The position numbers and the translations under genes were made by a program. From positions 92,167 through 156,166 of the forward strand of contig NZ_RQSP01000002.1 in the NCBI RefSeq assembly GCF_009078285.1: a DNA stretch of 64,000 nucleotides. The letters run 5' to 3'. Source of the DNA: Bifidobacterium jacchi (lineage in GTDB: Bacteria > Actinomycetota > Actinomycetes > Actinomycetales > Bifidobacteriaceae). The first letter of the stretch is position 1. The number at the start of each line of letters is the position of its first letter. Below, in pieces: positions 54,243 through 63,912 of this stretch. The notes under the pieces were generated by a model that did no database searches, was not told where the DNA came from, and saw only the letters and a program-made list of their open reading frames with translations.

Positions 54243-57236
54243 ATGGTTGATCGTACGAAGGATCAATCCAAGGCGTCCACGATGAGTGAGGATGCCGTTT
54301 CAGAGGAAGTGCGCGCCCAGCAGGCGCTGCTGAAGGATGCCGACCCGTCGCTGACCGATGCGGCCGAGGTCGCCAAGGCGCTGAACGTCGATACCGCCAC
54401 CGGCCTGACCGCCGCCGAGGCGAAGCGTCGTCTGGAGAAGTTCGGCCCCAATGAGCTGGCCAGCGCGCCGCCGGTGCCGAAGTGGAAGAAGTTCCTGGCG
54501 CAGTTCCAGGACCCGCTCGTCTATCTGCTGCTCGTCGCCACCGCGATCTCGGTGGTCGCATGGTTCATCGAACGCGCCAACACGCCGGGGGCCGGCGAGC
54601 CGGTGCCGTTCGACGCTCTGGTGATCGTGCTCATTCTGATCGTCAACGCCGTGCTCGGCTACATTCAGGAGGCCCGCGCCGAACAGGCCGTGGCCGCGCT
54701 CGCGCAGATGACCGCGCCGCAGACCGCGGTGCTGCGTGACGGCAAAGTCATGCATATCAACACCACCGAGGTCGTGCCGGGCGATATCGTCGTACTCGGC
54801 GAAGGCGACACGGTTTCGGCGGACGGCCGCCTGTTCGCCGCCGCGTCGCTGCGCATCGCCGAGGCGAGCCTGACCGGCGAATCGGTGCCGGTCGGCAAGA
54901 AGCCCGAGACACTCGCCGAAGCCAAGGCGCTGGGCGATCGGTCCAACATGATCTTCAACGGCACGTCCGTCACGCAGGGCACCGGCCGTGCGATCGTCAC
55001 CGGCACCGGCATGAACACGCAGGTCGGCAAGATCGCCGACATGCTCGCCGCCACCGACGACGAAGCCACGCCGCTACAGAAGGAAATGGCTCACGTTTCC
55101 AAGATCCTCGGCCTCGCCGTGTGTATTATCGCCGTGGTTGTGCTTGCGGCACTCGCCATCACGCAGGGCTTCCACTCCGTGCACGACATCATCGATTCGC
55201 TGCTGCTGGCCGTTTCGCTGGCCGTCGCCGCCGTGCCGGAGGGCCTGGCCGCAATCCTGACCGTGGTGCTCGCGCTTGGCGTGCAGCGCATGGCCAAGCA
55301 CAACGCGATCGTCAAGAAGCTGTCCTCCGTCGAAACGCTTGGCTCCGCATCCGTGATCTGCTCCGACAAGACCGGTACGCTCACGCGCAACGAGATGACC
55401 GTCGAGCGTGTGGTCACGCCGTCCGGCGAGGTTCAGATCACCGGCACCGGCTACGCGCCGGAAGGCCGCATGGTCATGGTCGGCGCGGCTGACGGCGATC
55501 TTGCCGTTCCCGTCGACGTCTCCACTGAAGTGATGGCGACGCTGGGTGCCGGCACGCTTGCCAATGACGGCGATCTTCGTCAGGAAGGCGGAAAGTGGAC
55601 CGCAATCGGCGATCCGACCGAGGTTTCGCTGATCGTCGCCGCCCGCAAGGTGCACGCCGATCGCAAGTATGCGAACTTCGAGCGCGTGGCCGAGGTTCCG
55701 TTCACCTCCGAGCGCAAGCGCATGGCGATCGTCGCCAAGGACAACGCCGACGCCGGCAACCTGACCGTCTTCGCCAAGGGCGCTCCCGACGTGCTGCTCA
55801 GCTACTGCACGCGCATCGCCGTCGGCGGCGCGGTCCGTCCGCTCACCGAAGGCGACCGTCAGACGATTCTGGCGACCGTCGAAAAGCTGTCCAGCGAAGC
55901 CTACCGTACCTTGGGTCAGGCCTATCGTCCGCTGGGTGTGTCCTCGCTGGCCGCAGTGCCGGGCATCAAGGCGAACGCCGCCGGACAGGTGACCGATATC
56001 GCCGAACAGTCCGATACGATCGAATCCGACCTGATCTGGGCCGGCATGGTCGGCATCATCGATCCGCCGCGCACCGAAGTGCGTGACTCGGTCGCCGAAG
56101 CGCATCGCGCCGGCATCCGCACGGTCATGATCACCGGCGACCACCCGCTGACCGCCGCGCGCATCGCCACCGATCTGGGCATCATCGACAAGGGCGGCAA
56201 GGCCCTTACCGGCGACCAGCTCGACGCATTGGCCGCGCAGGGCGACGACGCATTCGACAAGGCGACCTCCGAAGTGTCCGTCTACGCGCGCGTCGCTCCC
56301 GAGCACAAGCTCAAGATCGTCGAATCGCTGCAGCGCCAGGGCAACATCGCCGCCATGACCGGCGACGGCGTCAACGACGCCCCGGCCGTCAAATCCGCCG
56401 ACATCGGCGTGGCGATGGGCATCACCGGCACCGAGGTCACGAAGGAATCCGCGAAGATGATTCTCGCGGACGACAACTTCTCCACCATCGTCGCCGCTGT
56501 GCGCGAAGGCCGCGTGATCTTCGACAACATTCGCAAGTTCCTGCGCTACCTGCTGAGTTCCAACGTGGGCGAGGTGTTCACCGTGTTCGGCGGCGTCATG
56601 CTCGCAGGTGTGCTCGGCATCACCCAGCCTGGCTCTGCAGGCGTCACCGTGCCGCTGCTCGCCACGCAGTTGTTGTGGATCAACCTGCTCACCGATGCCG
56701 CGCCGGCGCTCGCGATGGGTGTCGACCCGCAGACCGACGATGTGATGGCTCGCAGGCCGCGTCGCCTGACCGACCGCGTGATCGACAAGGACATGTGGGT
56801 TGACATCGCGTTCATCGGTCTGATCATGGCCGCCGTGACGCTGATCGGCATGGATATGCACCTCGCCGGCGGCCTGTTCACCGACCGTTCCGTCGACGCG
56901 CTCGGCCACGATGCGCAAATGGTGGAGGCCCGCACGATGGGCTTCACGATCCTCGTGTTCGCGCAGCTGTTCAACGCGATCGCCTCGCGTTCGGCCCGCC
57001 AGTCGGCGTTCGTTGGCCTGTTCTCGAACAAGTGGCTGTGGGGTGCGATCGGCATTTCGATTCTGCTTCAGGTCGTGGTGATCTATGTGCCGTTCCTCAA
57101 CGAGGCCTTCGGCACGACGCCGCTTGACTTCACGGCGTGGATCGAGTGCATCTGCCTTGCGGCCGTGGTGCTCGTCGCCTCCGAGATCTACAAGGCGATC
57201 ATGCGCGCGGTTGACAGCCGCAAGCAGCTCGCCTAA
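54243..57236 (+). CDS. Cation-translocating P-type ATPase (P2A, Ca2+-type)
   Basis: A 997-residue ATPase with about ten membrane segments. Signature parts in order: actuator ASLTGESVPVG, M4 AVAAVPEGLAAILTVVLALG, phosphorylation site CSDKTGTLTRNEM, nucleotide-binding FAKGAPDVLL, MITGDHPLTAARIA, MTGDGVNDAPAVKSADIGVA, and M6 WINLLTDAAPALAMGVDP. The PEGL and NLLTD motifs are those of SERCA/PMR1-like calcium pumps, so Ca2+ (or Mn2+) export is likely. ATG 54243 follows AAGGAG. Confidence 0.94.
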   Translation: MVDRTKDQSKASTMSEDAVSEEVRAQQALLKDADPSLTDAAEVAKALNVDTATGLTAAEAKRRLEKFGPNELASAPPVPKWKKFLAQFQDPLVYLLLVATAISVVAWFIERANTPGAGEPVPFDALVIVLILIVNAVLGYIQEARAEQAVAALAQMTAPQTAVLRDGKVMHINTTEVVPGDIVVLGEGDTVSADGRLFAAASLRIAEASLTGESVPVGKKPETLAEAKALGDRSNMIFNGTSVTQGTGRAIVTGTGMNTQVGKIADMLAATDDEATPLQKEMAHVSKILGLAVCIIAVVVLAALAITQGFHSVHDIIDSLLLAVSLAVAAVPEGLAAILTVVLALGVQRMAKHNAIVKKLSSVETLGSASVICSDKTGTLTRNEMTVERVVTPSGEVQITGTGYAPEGRMVMVGAADGDLAVPVDVSTEVMATLGAGTLANDGDLRQEGGKWTAIGDPTEVSLIVAARKVHADRKYANFERVAEVPFTSERKRMAIVAKDNADAGNLTVFAKGAPDVLLSYCTRIAVGGAVRPLTEGDRQTILATVEKLSSEAYRTLGQAYRPLGVSSLAAVPGIKANAAGQVTDIAEQSDTIESDLIWAGMVGIIDPPRTEVRDSVAEAHRAGIRTVMITGDHPLTAARIATDLGIIDKGGKALTGDQLDALAAQGDDAFDKATSEVSVYARVAPEHKLKIVESLQRQGNIAAMTGDGVNDAPAVKSADIGVAMGITGTEVTKESAKMILADDNFSTIVAAVREGRVIFDNIRKFLRYLLSSNVGEVFTVFGGVMLAGVLGITQPGSAGVTVPLLATQLLWINLLTDAAPALAMGVDPQTDDVMARRPRRLTDRVIDKDMWVDIAFIGLIMAAVTLIGMDMHLAGGLFTDRSVDALGHDAQMVEARTMGFTILVFAQLFNAIASRSARQSAFVGLFSNKWLWGAIGISILLQVVVIYVPFLNEAFGTTPLDFTAWIECICLAAVVLVASEIYKAIMRAVDSRKQLA

Positions 57237-57273
57237 AGCAGCTCGCCTGAGATAGCACCATAAACTGAACATA

Positions 57274-57313
57274 AGAATTCCCGGGACGGAAGCATTTCCG
57301 TACCGGGAATTCT
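57274..57313. terminator. Hairpin between convergent genes
   Basis: Nested arms AGAATTCCCGG/CCGGGAATTCT and ACGGAA/TTCCGT form one 40-base hairpin between the ATPase and the convergent membrane-protein gene. It could end both transcripts. Confidence 0.7.
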
Positions 57314-57390
57314 GTTCCTTGCTGTAACCGACTTTCCTTGCTGTAACCGAACTCAGGTTTGGCAGTTCAGCTGCTGCGATTCAGTGTCTG

Positions 57391-58782
57391 TCAGTCGTTT
57401 GACGAGTCAGACGAATTTGACGAATCCGACGACGAGCCCCACGGGTCGGAGCTGAACGGGTTCGACGAATCGTCGGACGACGAATCCGACGTGTCCGCAT
57501 CGGCGGGAGTGTACGTCGTGTCCGTCACCGTCTTGCCGCTTTCCGTGACCATGTGCAGGCGGATCTTCGCGCCGGACTTCGTCGCGACCAGACGATCCAG
57601 AGTCTTCGCAAGTGTGCCGTACATGCGCTTGATGCTGGAGCTGTTGTAGACATCATCCATCGAATCGGACGCATAGGAGTCGGGAACGGTCATGTTCATC
57701 ACGAGCGTGTCACCATCCGCCTCCACGCTCATCTTCATGCCGGAGGTGCCGGATTCACCCATCTGCGATTCAAGCTCTTGCTTGACTTCCGGCGACTTCA
57801 CATACTCCTCCATCGACGAGTACATCTTGCCGCTGGAGTTGTTCGAGCTGTTGCTGTTGTCGGATTTGTTGTTGGAGTTGCTGTCGGAATCCGAACCGCC
57901 ATTGTTGGAATTGTTGGAATTGCCGCCGTTGTTCTTGTTCGTCGTCTGCGACTGGGTGGTGGAGTTCTTCGCCTCGTCCTTGCCCTTGTTGTTGGCGACG
58001 AGATACCAGGTCACGCCGGCGATGATCGCGATCACCGCCACGATCGCCACCACAATGGCCACGATCTTGCCGGTGTTGCTCTTCTGCGGCTGCTGTGCAA
58101 ACGGTGCGCCACCGTATTGCGGCCCCTGCGGCCCCTGCGGACCGTACCCCTGCGGTCCTTGCGGGCCATACGGCGGATTCGGCTCTCCGCCGAACGCAGG
58201 CTGCCCATATGCCGCCCCATTGGGCGCATTCTGGCCCTGCGGCCCGTTGAACGACATCTGCGGATCGAGTACCGTTGACTGGTCTGGCGCGCCATACGCG
58301 GACGCTCCTGCCGCTCCTGCCGCTTCCGCAGCTCCCGCTGCTCCCGGCGCGACAGGCGCAGCCCCGCCCTGCGCGTAGGAAGAGTACGGCTGCCCGGGCT
58401 GATATTCCGCGTTCGGCCCGTTCTGCCCGAATTCCGGACCGTTGCCGTATGCGTTGTTCTGATTGTCGAACTGGTATCCGTCGTTACCGGTCGGCTGGTT
58501 GGGCTGCGGCCACGACTGTGTGGGCAGCGCCTGCGTCGGCATGGTTTCCGTGGGCGGCATCGACTGAACGGGGAGCGCCTGCGTCGGCGCGGTTCCCGGT
58601 TGGAATTCCTGCGGTCCTGCGTAGGGGTTCTGCTGCGGATACTGTTGGTTGGGTGCGGGCTGCTGCGCGTACGGCTGAGCATATCCGCCGCCGTTCGGCT
58701 GCTGTGGATACTGCTGATACTGATTCGGGTCGTAGGGCTGTTGTCCGGACGGTGGCGTGGGCTGGTATTCGTTGTTGGACAT
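57391..58782 (-). CDS. Pro/Gln-rich single-pass membrane protein (DUF4854-like)
   Basis: A 463-residue protein. Residues 1-240 are low complexity: repeats of YxQQP, TQALPxQS and GPQGPQG. One membrane segment follows (IVAIVVAIVAVIAIIAGVTW, about 246-265), then an Asn/Ser linker and an outer domain (MYSSMEEYVKSPEVKQELES onward) that resembles DUF4854. The C terminus is again Ser/Asp-rich. This cytoplasmic-tail/TM/outer-domain plan is common in bifidobacteria; function unknown. Confidence 0.75.
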   Translation of the reverse strand: MSNNEYQPTPPSGQQPYDPNQYQQYPQQPNGGGYAQPYAQQPAPNQQYPQQNPYAGPQEFQPGTAPTQALPVQSMPPTETMPTQALPTQSWPQPNQPTGNDGYQFDNQNNAYGNGPEFGQNGPNAEYQPGQPYSSYAQGGAAPVAPGAAGAAEAAGAAGASAYGAPDQSTVLDPQMSFNGPQGQNAPNGAAYGQPAFGGEPNPPYGPQGPQGYGPQGPQGPQYGGAPFAQQPQKSNTGKIVAIVVAIVAVIAIIAGVTWYLVANNKGKDEAKNSTTQSQTTNKNNGGNSNNSNNGGSDSDSNSNNKSDNSNSSNNSSGKMYSSMEEYVKSPEVKQELESQMGESGTSGMKMSVEADGDTLVMNMTVPDSYASDSMDDVYNSSSIKRMYGTLAKTLDRLVATKSGAKIRLHMVTESGKTVTDTTYTPADADTSDSSSDDSSNPFSSDPWGSSSDSSNSSDSSND

Positions 58783-58911
58783 GAAATTCCCCTTCGCGAT
58801 TTCTCATTTGCATAATCCTCATTGAATTATTACGAATATGATAGCGCTCCGCCTTGCGCGCTGTCTATTGAACAACTCGTATATGATTGCGCGACCGTAT
58901 GCAACCCTGGT

Positions 58912-59010
58912 CACAGGGAGCGCCCCGCTCCTTGTGACCACCCTGCAAAACCCTTGATTTATCAACATTTATAATACATCGGTCACAGGGCGCGGGCGCT
59001 CCCTGTGACC
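58912..59010. repeat. GGTCACAGGGAGCG-type hairpins
   Basis: Two hairpins: GGTCACAGGGAGCG-CCC-CGCTCCTTGTGACC (58912-58942) and GGTCACAGGG...CTCCCTGTGACC (58981-59010), between the DUF4854-like gene and dcd. Confidence 0.85.
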
Positions 59011-59019
59011 GAAGGCCGG

Positions 59020-59601
59020 TCAGTCGTTGACGTCGGCCTTGTAGAAGTTGATGTACGAGCGGCTGGGGGTGGGGCCACGCTGACCCTGATAGTGCGAGCC
59101 GGTGCCTTTGGAGCCATATGGGTGTTCGGCCGGGGAGCTCAGCTGGAAGAAGCACATCTGACCGATCTTCATGCCGGGCCACAGCTTGACCGGCAGCGTC
59201 GACACGTTGCTCAGCTCAAGGGTGATGTGCCCTTCAAAGCCGGGGTCGATGAATCCGGCCGTCGAATGCGTGAGGATGCCAAGCCGGCCGAGCGAGCTTT
59301 TGCCTTCGAGCCGTGCGGCGATCGTGGCGTCGAGTTTGACGTACTCCCACGTTGAGCCGAGCGCGAATTCGCCCGGATGCAGAATCCACGGCTCGTCGGA
59401 CTTCACCTCGAACTGTTCGGTGAGCGCACCTTGGTTTTCCGCCGGGTCCACATAGGTGTAGGCGTGGTTGTTGAACAGGCGGAAGAAGCGGTCCAGACGC
59501 ACGTCGATTGAGGCGGGCTGCACCATTTCCGGGGTCCAGGGATCGAGCGAGATATGGCCGTCGGCCTTGGCGGCGAGGATATCGCGATCGGACAGCAGCA
59601 T
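59020..59601 (-). CDS. dcd: Bifunctional dCTP deaminase/dUTP diphosphatase
   Basis: A 193-residue enzyme that makes dUMP directly from dCTP for thymidylate synthesis. The core [20 protein letters not shown] and the tail [20 protein letters not shown] follow the mycobacterial bifunctional form closely, including the Glu in EGHITLEL expected to deaminate. ATG 59601 has AAGGAG seven bases upstream, which decides against the longer frame from 59637. Confidence 0.95.
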   Translation of the reverse strand: MLLSDRDILAAKADGHISLDPWTPEMVQPASIDVRLDRFFRLFNNHAYTYVDPAENQGALTEQFEVKSDEPWILHPGEFALGSTWEYVKLDATIAARLEGKSSLGRLGILTHSTAGFIDPGFEGHITLELSNVSTLPVKLWPGMKIGQMCFFQLSSPAEHPYGSKGTGSHYQGQRGPTPSRSYINFYKADVND

Positions 59602-59728
59602 GACTTCTCCTTGGTGTCGGTGGCGGACGCTGGCCATGATTGTGCACTATGCTCTGCAACCGTAGCCATTTCCATACTGTATTCCAGCCTACCGTCGCGC
59701 GACGAAACTCCAGTCACGTGGCGTGCCC

Positions 59729-59786
59729 CGCTCCCCGTGGCCGAACCCGCTCCCCGTGGCTGAACCCGCTCCCTGTGACCGCCCGG
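59729..59786. repeat. 19-bp tandem repeat, about 2.9 copies
   Basis: Units CCGCTCCCCGTGGCCGAAC, CCGCTCCCCGTGGCTGAAC and CCGCTCCCTGTGACCG follow one another. The last merges into the GTGACC word of the hairpin family at 58912. Confidence 0.8.
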
Positions 59787-59859
59787 AATGACCCGAGCTG
59801 GGGATCGTTCAGATGTGGACCGCTCGGACTCACAGAGTATTTTCAGAAAACGTCAGTGT

Positions 59860-59998
59860 TGTGCCAAGAAACCGGTGGTTTCATAATAACTGTCAGCTGG
59901 AGCTGAACAGGAACCGCAGCTGGTTCCCGAAAACTGAACCCCTTTCTTCTTCTCTCTCCTTTCTCTGCCCCGGCGGTCACCCCGCCGGGGTTTCTTTT
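59860..59998 (+). ncRNA. Candidate small RNA with Rho-independent terminator
   Basis: Plus-strand helices GAAACC-ggt-GGTTTC (59868-59882), CAGCT-gg-AGCTG (59894-59905), GGAACC/GGTTCC (59910-59927), then a pyrimidine-rich linker and the terminator CCCCGGCGG/CCGCCGGGG (59966-59988) with TTTCTTTTT. No coding frame ends here, so the terminator implies a separate short transcript or an attenuated leader. Family not recognised. Confidence 0.5.
59966..59998 (+). terminator. Rho-independent terminator
   Basis: Stem CCCCGGCGG (59966-59974), loop tcacc, CCGCCGGGG (59980-59988), then TTTCTTTTTC. Confidence 0.9.
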
Positions 59999-60104
59999 TC
60001 GCTTCCTCCCAGCAGCGCCGCGCACGCCGCTATTCGTCCCGCAGTCGTGCAGCCGCGCAGTCCCGCAGTTCGGGAAACGTCGCTCCCATAGCGCGGCGTC
60101 AACG

Positions 60105-60110
60105 TATAGT
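60105..60110 (+). promoter_or_regulatory. -10 box for a leaderless hydrolase transcript
   Basis: TATAGT lies six bases before the ATG at 60117, so the mRNA would begin at or next to the start codon; no ribosome site is seen. Confidence 0.5.
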
Positions 60111-60116
60111 GAGCGC

Positions 60117-61049
60117 ATGGATGCAGCAGCGAGCGCTTATTATCCCGGCGAGTTTCCCGGCGATGCCTCTGGCGATCTTCCCGCGCGCGAACGGCAGGGC
60201 CGCATCGAAACCAGCCCAGACGCCGGTCGTATCCGCCACGTCCGCTATTCGCGCGGCGGCGGCGCGGTCGCCCCGACGCATCCGCTGTTCCTCTGTCTGC
60301 ACGGCTGGGGAGCGAACGAGGACGACATGGCCGATATCATGCGCTATATCGCGCCTTATAACGACTTCGTCTCGCTGCGTGCCCCCTACGAACTGCCAAC
60401 CGCGTCGGCGCGATCGTCGGTGGATTCGTCGGCGGCTGCGCAATCGTCGGTGGAGCCGCAATCGCCTGCGGCCGCCGCCTCCAGTGCAGCCCATGCTGCC
60501 GTCACCGCAGCCAGCGCCGCCCCCGCTGCCGATGCCGGCGCTGCGTCGTCGCTGCCATACCGCCATCGGCAAGCGTTCAGTTGGTTTACGGCACGCCAGC
60601 CGTTCGGCGACGATCTCGACCGCGAGGCGTTCCGCGCGGCATCGGCCATCAATGACTGGGTGGCTGCCAATATTCCGGCCGATCGTGCCGTGGTGCCGCT
60701 CGGCTTCGCGCAGGGCGCCGCGCTGGCCGTCCACCTGCTACGCATCAATCCGCAGCGATATCGCGCGGCCGTCGCCTTGTCCGGATTCATTGCGCCGGGC
60801 GGCGTCACGGGTACCGCTCCGGCTGATGATCGACTGGACCAATACGATATTCCGGTGTTTTTCGCCTATGGCCGCAACGATGCGGTGATTCCGAAGTACG
60901 AGCTGTTCGCTGCGGCGGCATGGCTTGAAGAGCATACCTGGCTCACTTCCAAGGGATACCGCACGCTGGACCATGCGGTGAGCATGGAGGAGTTCGCCGA
61001 TCTGCGCGATTGGCTGCTGACGAACGACATCTCCTCCGGTCTGCTCTGA
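60117..61049 (+). CDS. Carboxylesterase/phospholipase-like alpha/beta hydrolase lacking the nucleophile
   Basis: A 310-residue protein of the esterase/phospholipase family. The oxyanion region PLFLCLHGWGANEDDM (about 56-71) and the acid and histidine sites GRNDAVIP and TLDHAVSMEE are present. The nucleophile elbow, normally GFSQGG, reads GFAQGAA, with codon GCG for Ala198, so the Ser that should attack the ester is missing. A 45-residue Ala/Ser-rich insert is at about 97-145. It may be a pseudo-enzyme or may act in a non-hydrolytic way. Start ATG is placed six bases after a -10 box. Confidence 0.85.
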   Translation: MDAAASAYYPGEFPGDASGDLPARERQGRIETSPDAGRIRHVRYSRGGGAVAPTHPLFLCLHGWGANEDDMADIMRYIAPYNDFVSLRAPYELPTASARSSVDSSAAAQSSVEPQSPAAAASSAAHAAVTAASAAPAADAGAASSLPYRHRQAFSWFTARQPFGDDLDREAFRAASAINDWVAANIPADRAVVPLGFAQGAALAVHLLRINPQRYRAAVALSGFIAPGGVTGTAPADDRLDQYDIPVFFAYGRNDAVIPKYELFAAAAWLEEHTWLTSKGYRTLDHAVSMEEFADLRDWLLTNDISSGLL

Positions 61050-61068
61050 TCGCGCCCGGGCCAGCGCG

Positions 61069-63171
61069 CTACAGGCTGCTATCCGCGTCCACGCTCATCA
61101 CGTACACGTTGCGCCGCAGCGTTCGCGCCTGCGCCCTGGTGATGTCGCCCGCCTCGACCATATCCTGGATGATGCCGAGCTCGATCGCGTAGCTTTCGCG
61201 CTTCGCGGTTTCCGCCTGTTCGATCGCCTTCGCGCTGACTCCCATGTTCGGTCGCGCTCGCAGCGCCGCTTCGGCCCGTCGATAGTCGAGCAGCAGCGCC
61301 GAGCAGTGCTCGGTGTTGTAGGCGCTGCGTCCCATCTCCTCGTACAGGCGGTCGATGACGTGCTCGATCGCGCCCAGCTGCACGATACGCATATGCGCGA
61401 AGATCTCGTCGTCGCTGACCAGCGGCGTGGTGCGTCGAAGCTTGCTCCAAGCGCGCCTCGCCAACGTCATCACGCGTCGCTGCAGCGCTCGCGAACGTCC
61501 GCGAATCTGCCAGAGCGCGCCACCGGAGTTGCGTTCAACGCTGATGTGGCGCAGCGAGTTCATGATCTGGTCGAGCAGTCGCTCGCACGCCTCGATCTCC
61601 AGTCCTCGCTCGGTCGCGGCACCGTCCGCCGCGCCGGCATTCGCCGTCTGCGCTACTCGCTGCTTGCTGGCTGCAAGACGCTGCTTGACATAGTCCTTCT
61701 CCCAGCCGAGCGCGTCGATCTGCAGCTGCGCGTAGCCCTGCGGATCGAGTTCGCCGGTACGCTGCTTGAGCCGCGTGATGCGCTTGGTATACGAGTCGAT
61801 CACCATGAGCAGCGCACGACGGTTGTCCGGGGTGACTCGTCCGGTGAGCTCCTCCACGGTTCGTCGCAGCACCTCGATGGTGATCTCATTGATCTCCTGC
61901 GATGCGTCGCCATTGCGATTGGGTGCGATCAGCGGCAGCATGAAGTTGGCGAGCAGCAGCGTCACGATGATGACGCCGGCGGCGATGAAGATCAGCTCGT
62001 CGCGCATCGGGAACATTTCGCCGCTCGCCACAAAATAGGGGATGGTGAACATCAGCGACAGCGTGATGGTGCCTTTCGGCCCGCCGAAGGTCATGACCGC
62101 TGCCGAACGGATGCGGCTGGCGCTCATCGGCCGACGCATCCGCGTGGCTTCGTCGCGCACCAGTCGCAGCATCGCATACACCCACACAAATCGCATCGCC
62201 ACCACGACCAGCGACACCAGCGCAATGGCTCCGATCAGCATCGCGTTATCCACGGTCGGGTCCTGCCAACTGGCGCCCATCGCATCCGGCAGCAGCATGC
62301 CCAGCAGAATGAACACGGAACCGTTGAGCGTGAACGAAAGCACCCCCCATACGCTGGTCGACACAATGTTCGTCCGCGCCACGTTCGGGCCGATCCCTGT
62401 GCGGTCGAATCGCATGAACAAGCCGGCGGCGACCACCGCGAGTATGCCGGAGACATGACCGAGGTCCTCCGCCGCAAGATACAGCAGAAACGGCAGAAAC
62501 AGCTCCATGAGGATGCGCGTGGTGGTCGTCTCCCAGCCGAACGAGCGAATCGTCTCAAACAGCCAGTTGGCGACGAGCCCGATCATCAGGCCGAACAGCG
62601 CGCCGCCGACGAAACTCGTCACCAGTTCGTTCGCCGCCTCGCCGACCTCGAAACGGCCGGTCACCGCCGCCGCGATCGCGAACTGGAATCCGACGATGCC
62701 GGAAGCGTCGTTGAACAGCGACTCGCCTTTGAGCACACCCAGCTGCCGCTGTGTCAGCGACGCCTCGCGGCCCAGCGAGCTGACCGCCACGGCATCGGTC
62801 GGCCCAAGCGCGGCGCCCAAGGCAAGCGCCGCGGCCAGCGAGATCGTCGGCCAGAGCGCGTGCAGCGCCGCTCCCACGGCGATCATCGTGGCGATTGCCA
62901 GACCGATCGCCAGCGACAGCGAGATCTTCAGTGTGCGCAGCAGCGCGCTTTTGTCGATCTCATGCGCCTCCAAATACAGCAGCGGAGCGATGAACAGCAC
63001 CATGAACAGTTCAGGGCTGAGCGTCACCTCGGGAAAGAACGGCAGCTGGGATGCGATCGCGCCGAGCACGATCTGCACCAGCGGCGTGGATACCTTGGGG
63101 ATGAAACGACTGATGAACGAGGAGAGCACCACGGCGGCGATGATGCACAGAATCAGTTGGAAAATCGCCAT
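61069..63171 (-). CDS. Na+/H+ antiporter (CPA1 family)
   Basis: A 700-residue transporter with about twelve membrane segments in residues 1-420. GPTDAVAVSSLGREASLTQR and LFNDASGIVGFQFAIA hold the two membrane Asp residues of the ND-type ion site found in electroneutral CPA1 proteins. The C-terminal cytoplasmic part (about 430-700) is helical and charged and contains repeated Arg-rich stretches. It exports Na+ (or K+) in exchange for H+; the regulated tail is longer than in minimal homologues. It converges with the hydrolase gene. Confidence 0.93.
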   Translation of the reverse strand: MAIFQLILCIIAAVVLSSFISRFIPKVSTPLVQIVLGAIASQLPFFPEVTLSPELFMVLFIAPLLYLEAHEIDKSALLRTLKISLSLAIGLAIATMIAVGAALHALWPTISLAAALALGAALGPTDAVAVSSLGREASLTQRQLGVLKGESLFNDASGIVGFQFAIAAAVTGRFEVGEAANELVTSFVGGALFGLMIGLVANWLFETIRSFGWETTTTRILMELFLPFLLYLAAEDLGHVSGILAVVAAGLFMRFDRTGIGPNVARTNIVSTSVWGVLSFTLNGSVFILLGMLLPDAMGASWQDPTVDNAMLIGAIALVSLVVVAMRFVWVYAMLRLVRDEATRMRRPMSASRIRSAAVMTFGGPKGTITLSLMFTIPYFVASGEMFPMRDELIFIAAGVIIVTLLLANFMLPLIAPNRNGDASQEINEITIEVLRRTVEELTGRVTPDNRRALLMVIDSYTKRITRLKQRTGELDPQGYAQLQIDALGWEKDYVKQRLAASKQRVAQTANAGAADGAATERGLEIEACERLLDQIMNSLRHISVERNSGGALWQIRGRSRALQRRVMTLARRAWSKLRRTTPLVSDDEIFAHMRIVQLGAIEHVIDRLYEEMGRSAYNTEHCSALLLDYRRAEAALRARPNMGVSAKAIEQAETAKRESYAIELGIIQDMVEAGDITRAQARTLRRNVYVMSVDADSSL

Positions 63172-63399
63172 GATGCTCCTGCTTCCCTCGTTGTTCTGCT
63201 CCCCGACGCCAACAGACTACCATCGATGCGGTGCCGCGCCGTAACGATTGGCGAACATTTGCAGCAATGGTCGGCGGATTACGTGCGCGGCGGATTGCCG
63301 GGCTGGTTGGCGGGCGCTGTGCCGGGTGCTGTGCCGAGCGCAGCGTCGGGTGCGGTGTTGGGCGAGGTGCCAAGCGAATCGTCGCGTAGACTGACAGAC

Positions 63400-63912
63400 A
63401 TGAGTGATGACGAAGCGATGCGGCGCGCGTTGGCGCTCGCGGCCGAAGCGGCTGCCGATGGTGAGGTCCCGGTGGGAGCGGTCGTACTGGATGCTTCCGG
63501 CATGGTGGTGGGCGAGGGCTGCAACGCGCGCGGCCGGGTTGTCGGTGCGCGCGTGCCCGCTGCTGCCGCCGCCGTTGTGCGCGAAGCCGAGGCTGATCCG
63601 GTGGCTGATCCGCTCGCCCACGCCGAGGTGGTGGCGATGCGTGCGGCTGCGCATCGGCTTGGCGGCTGGAATCTCGCCGATTGCACGCTGATCGTCACGT
63701 TGGAGCCGTGCCCGATGTGTGCCGGCGCATGCGTGCAGACCCACATCGGACGCATCGTGTTCGGCGCATGGGATGCCAAGCTCGGTGCCTGCGGCTCGGT
63801 GTGGGACATTCCCCGCGATCCGCATATCGGCCATGTTCCCGAGGTGGTCGGCGGCGTGCGCGAAGCGGACTGCGCGCGGCTGCTCGCTGAGTTTTTCGCC
63901 GCTCGACGCTAG
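63400..63912 (+). CDS. tadA: tRNA-specific adenosine deaminase
   Basis: TadA converts A34 to inosine in tRNA-Arg(ACG). The 170-residue product has the zinc and catalytic motifs HAEVVAM and EPCPMCAGAC, and the FGAWDAKLGACGS region. An Ala/Val-rich insert (GRVVGARVPAAAAAVVREAE, about 49-68) replaces the usual short loop before HAE. ATG 63400 is the family start; the frame is open far upstream but that part is GC-rich noise. Confidence 0.94.
   Translation: MSDDEAMRRALALAAEAAADGEVPVGAVVLDASGMVVGEGCNARGRVVGARVPAAAAAVVREAEADPVADPLAHAEVVAMRAAAHRLGGWNLADCTLIVTLEPCPMCAGACVQTHIGRIVFGAWDAKLGACGSVWDIPRDPHIGHVPEVVGGVREADCARLLAEFFAARR

Noticed and set aside
61306..63912. 868-codon plus-strand frame
   Set aside because: Only its last 170 codons (tadA) are real; the rest is antisense to the antiporter gene.
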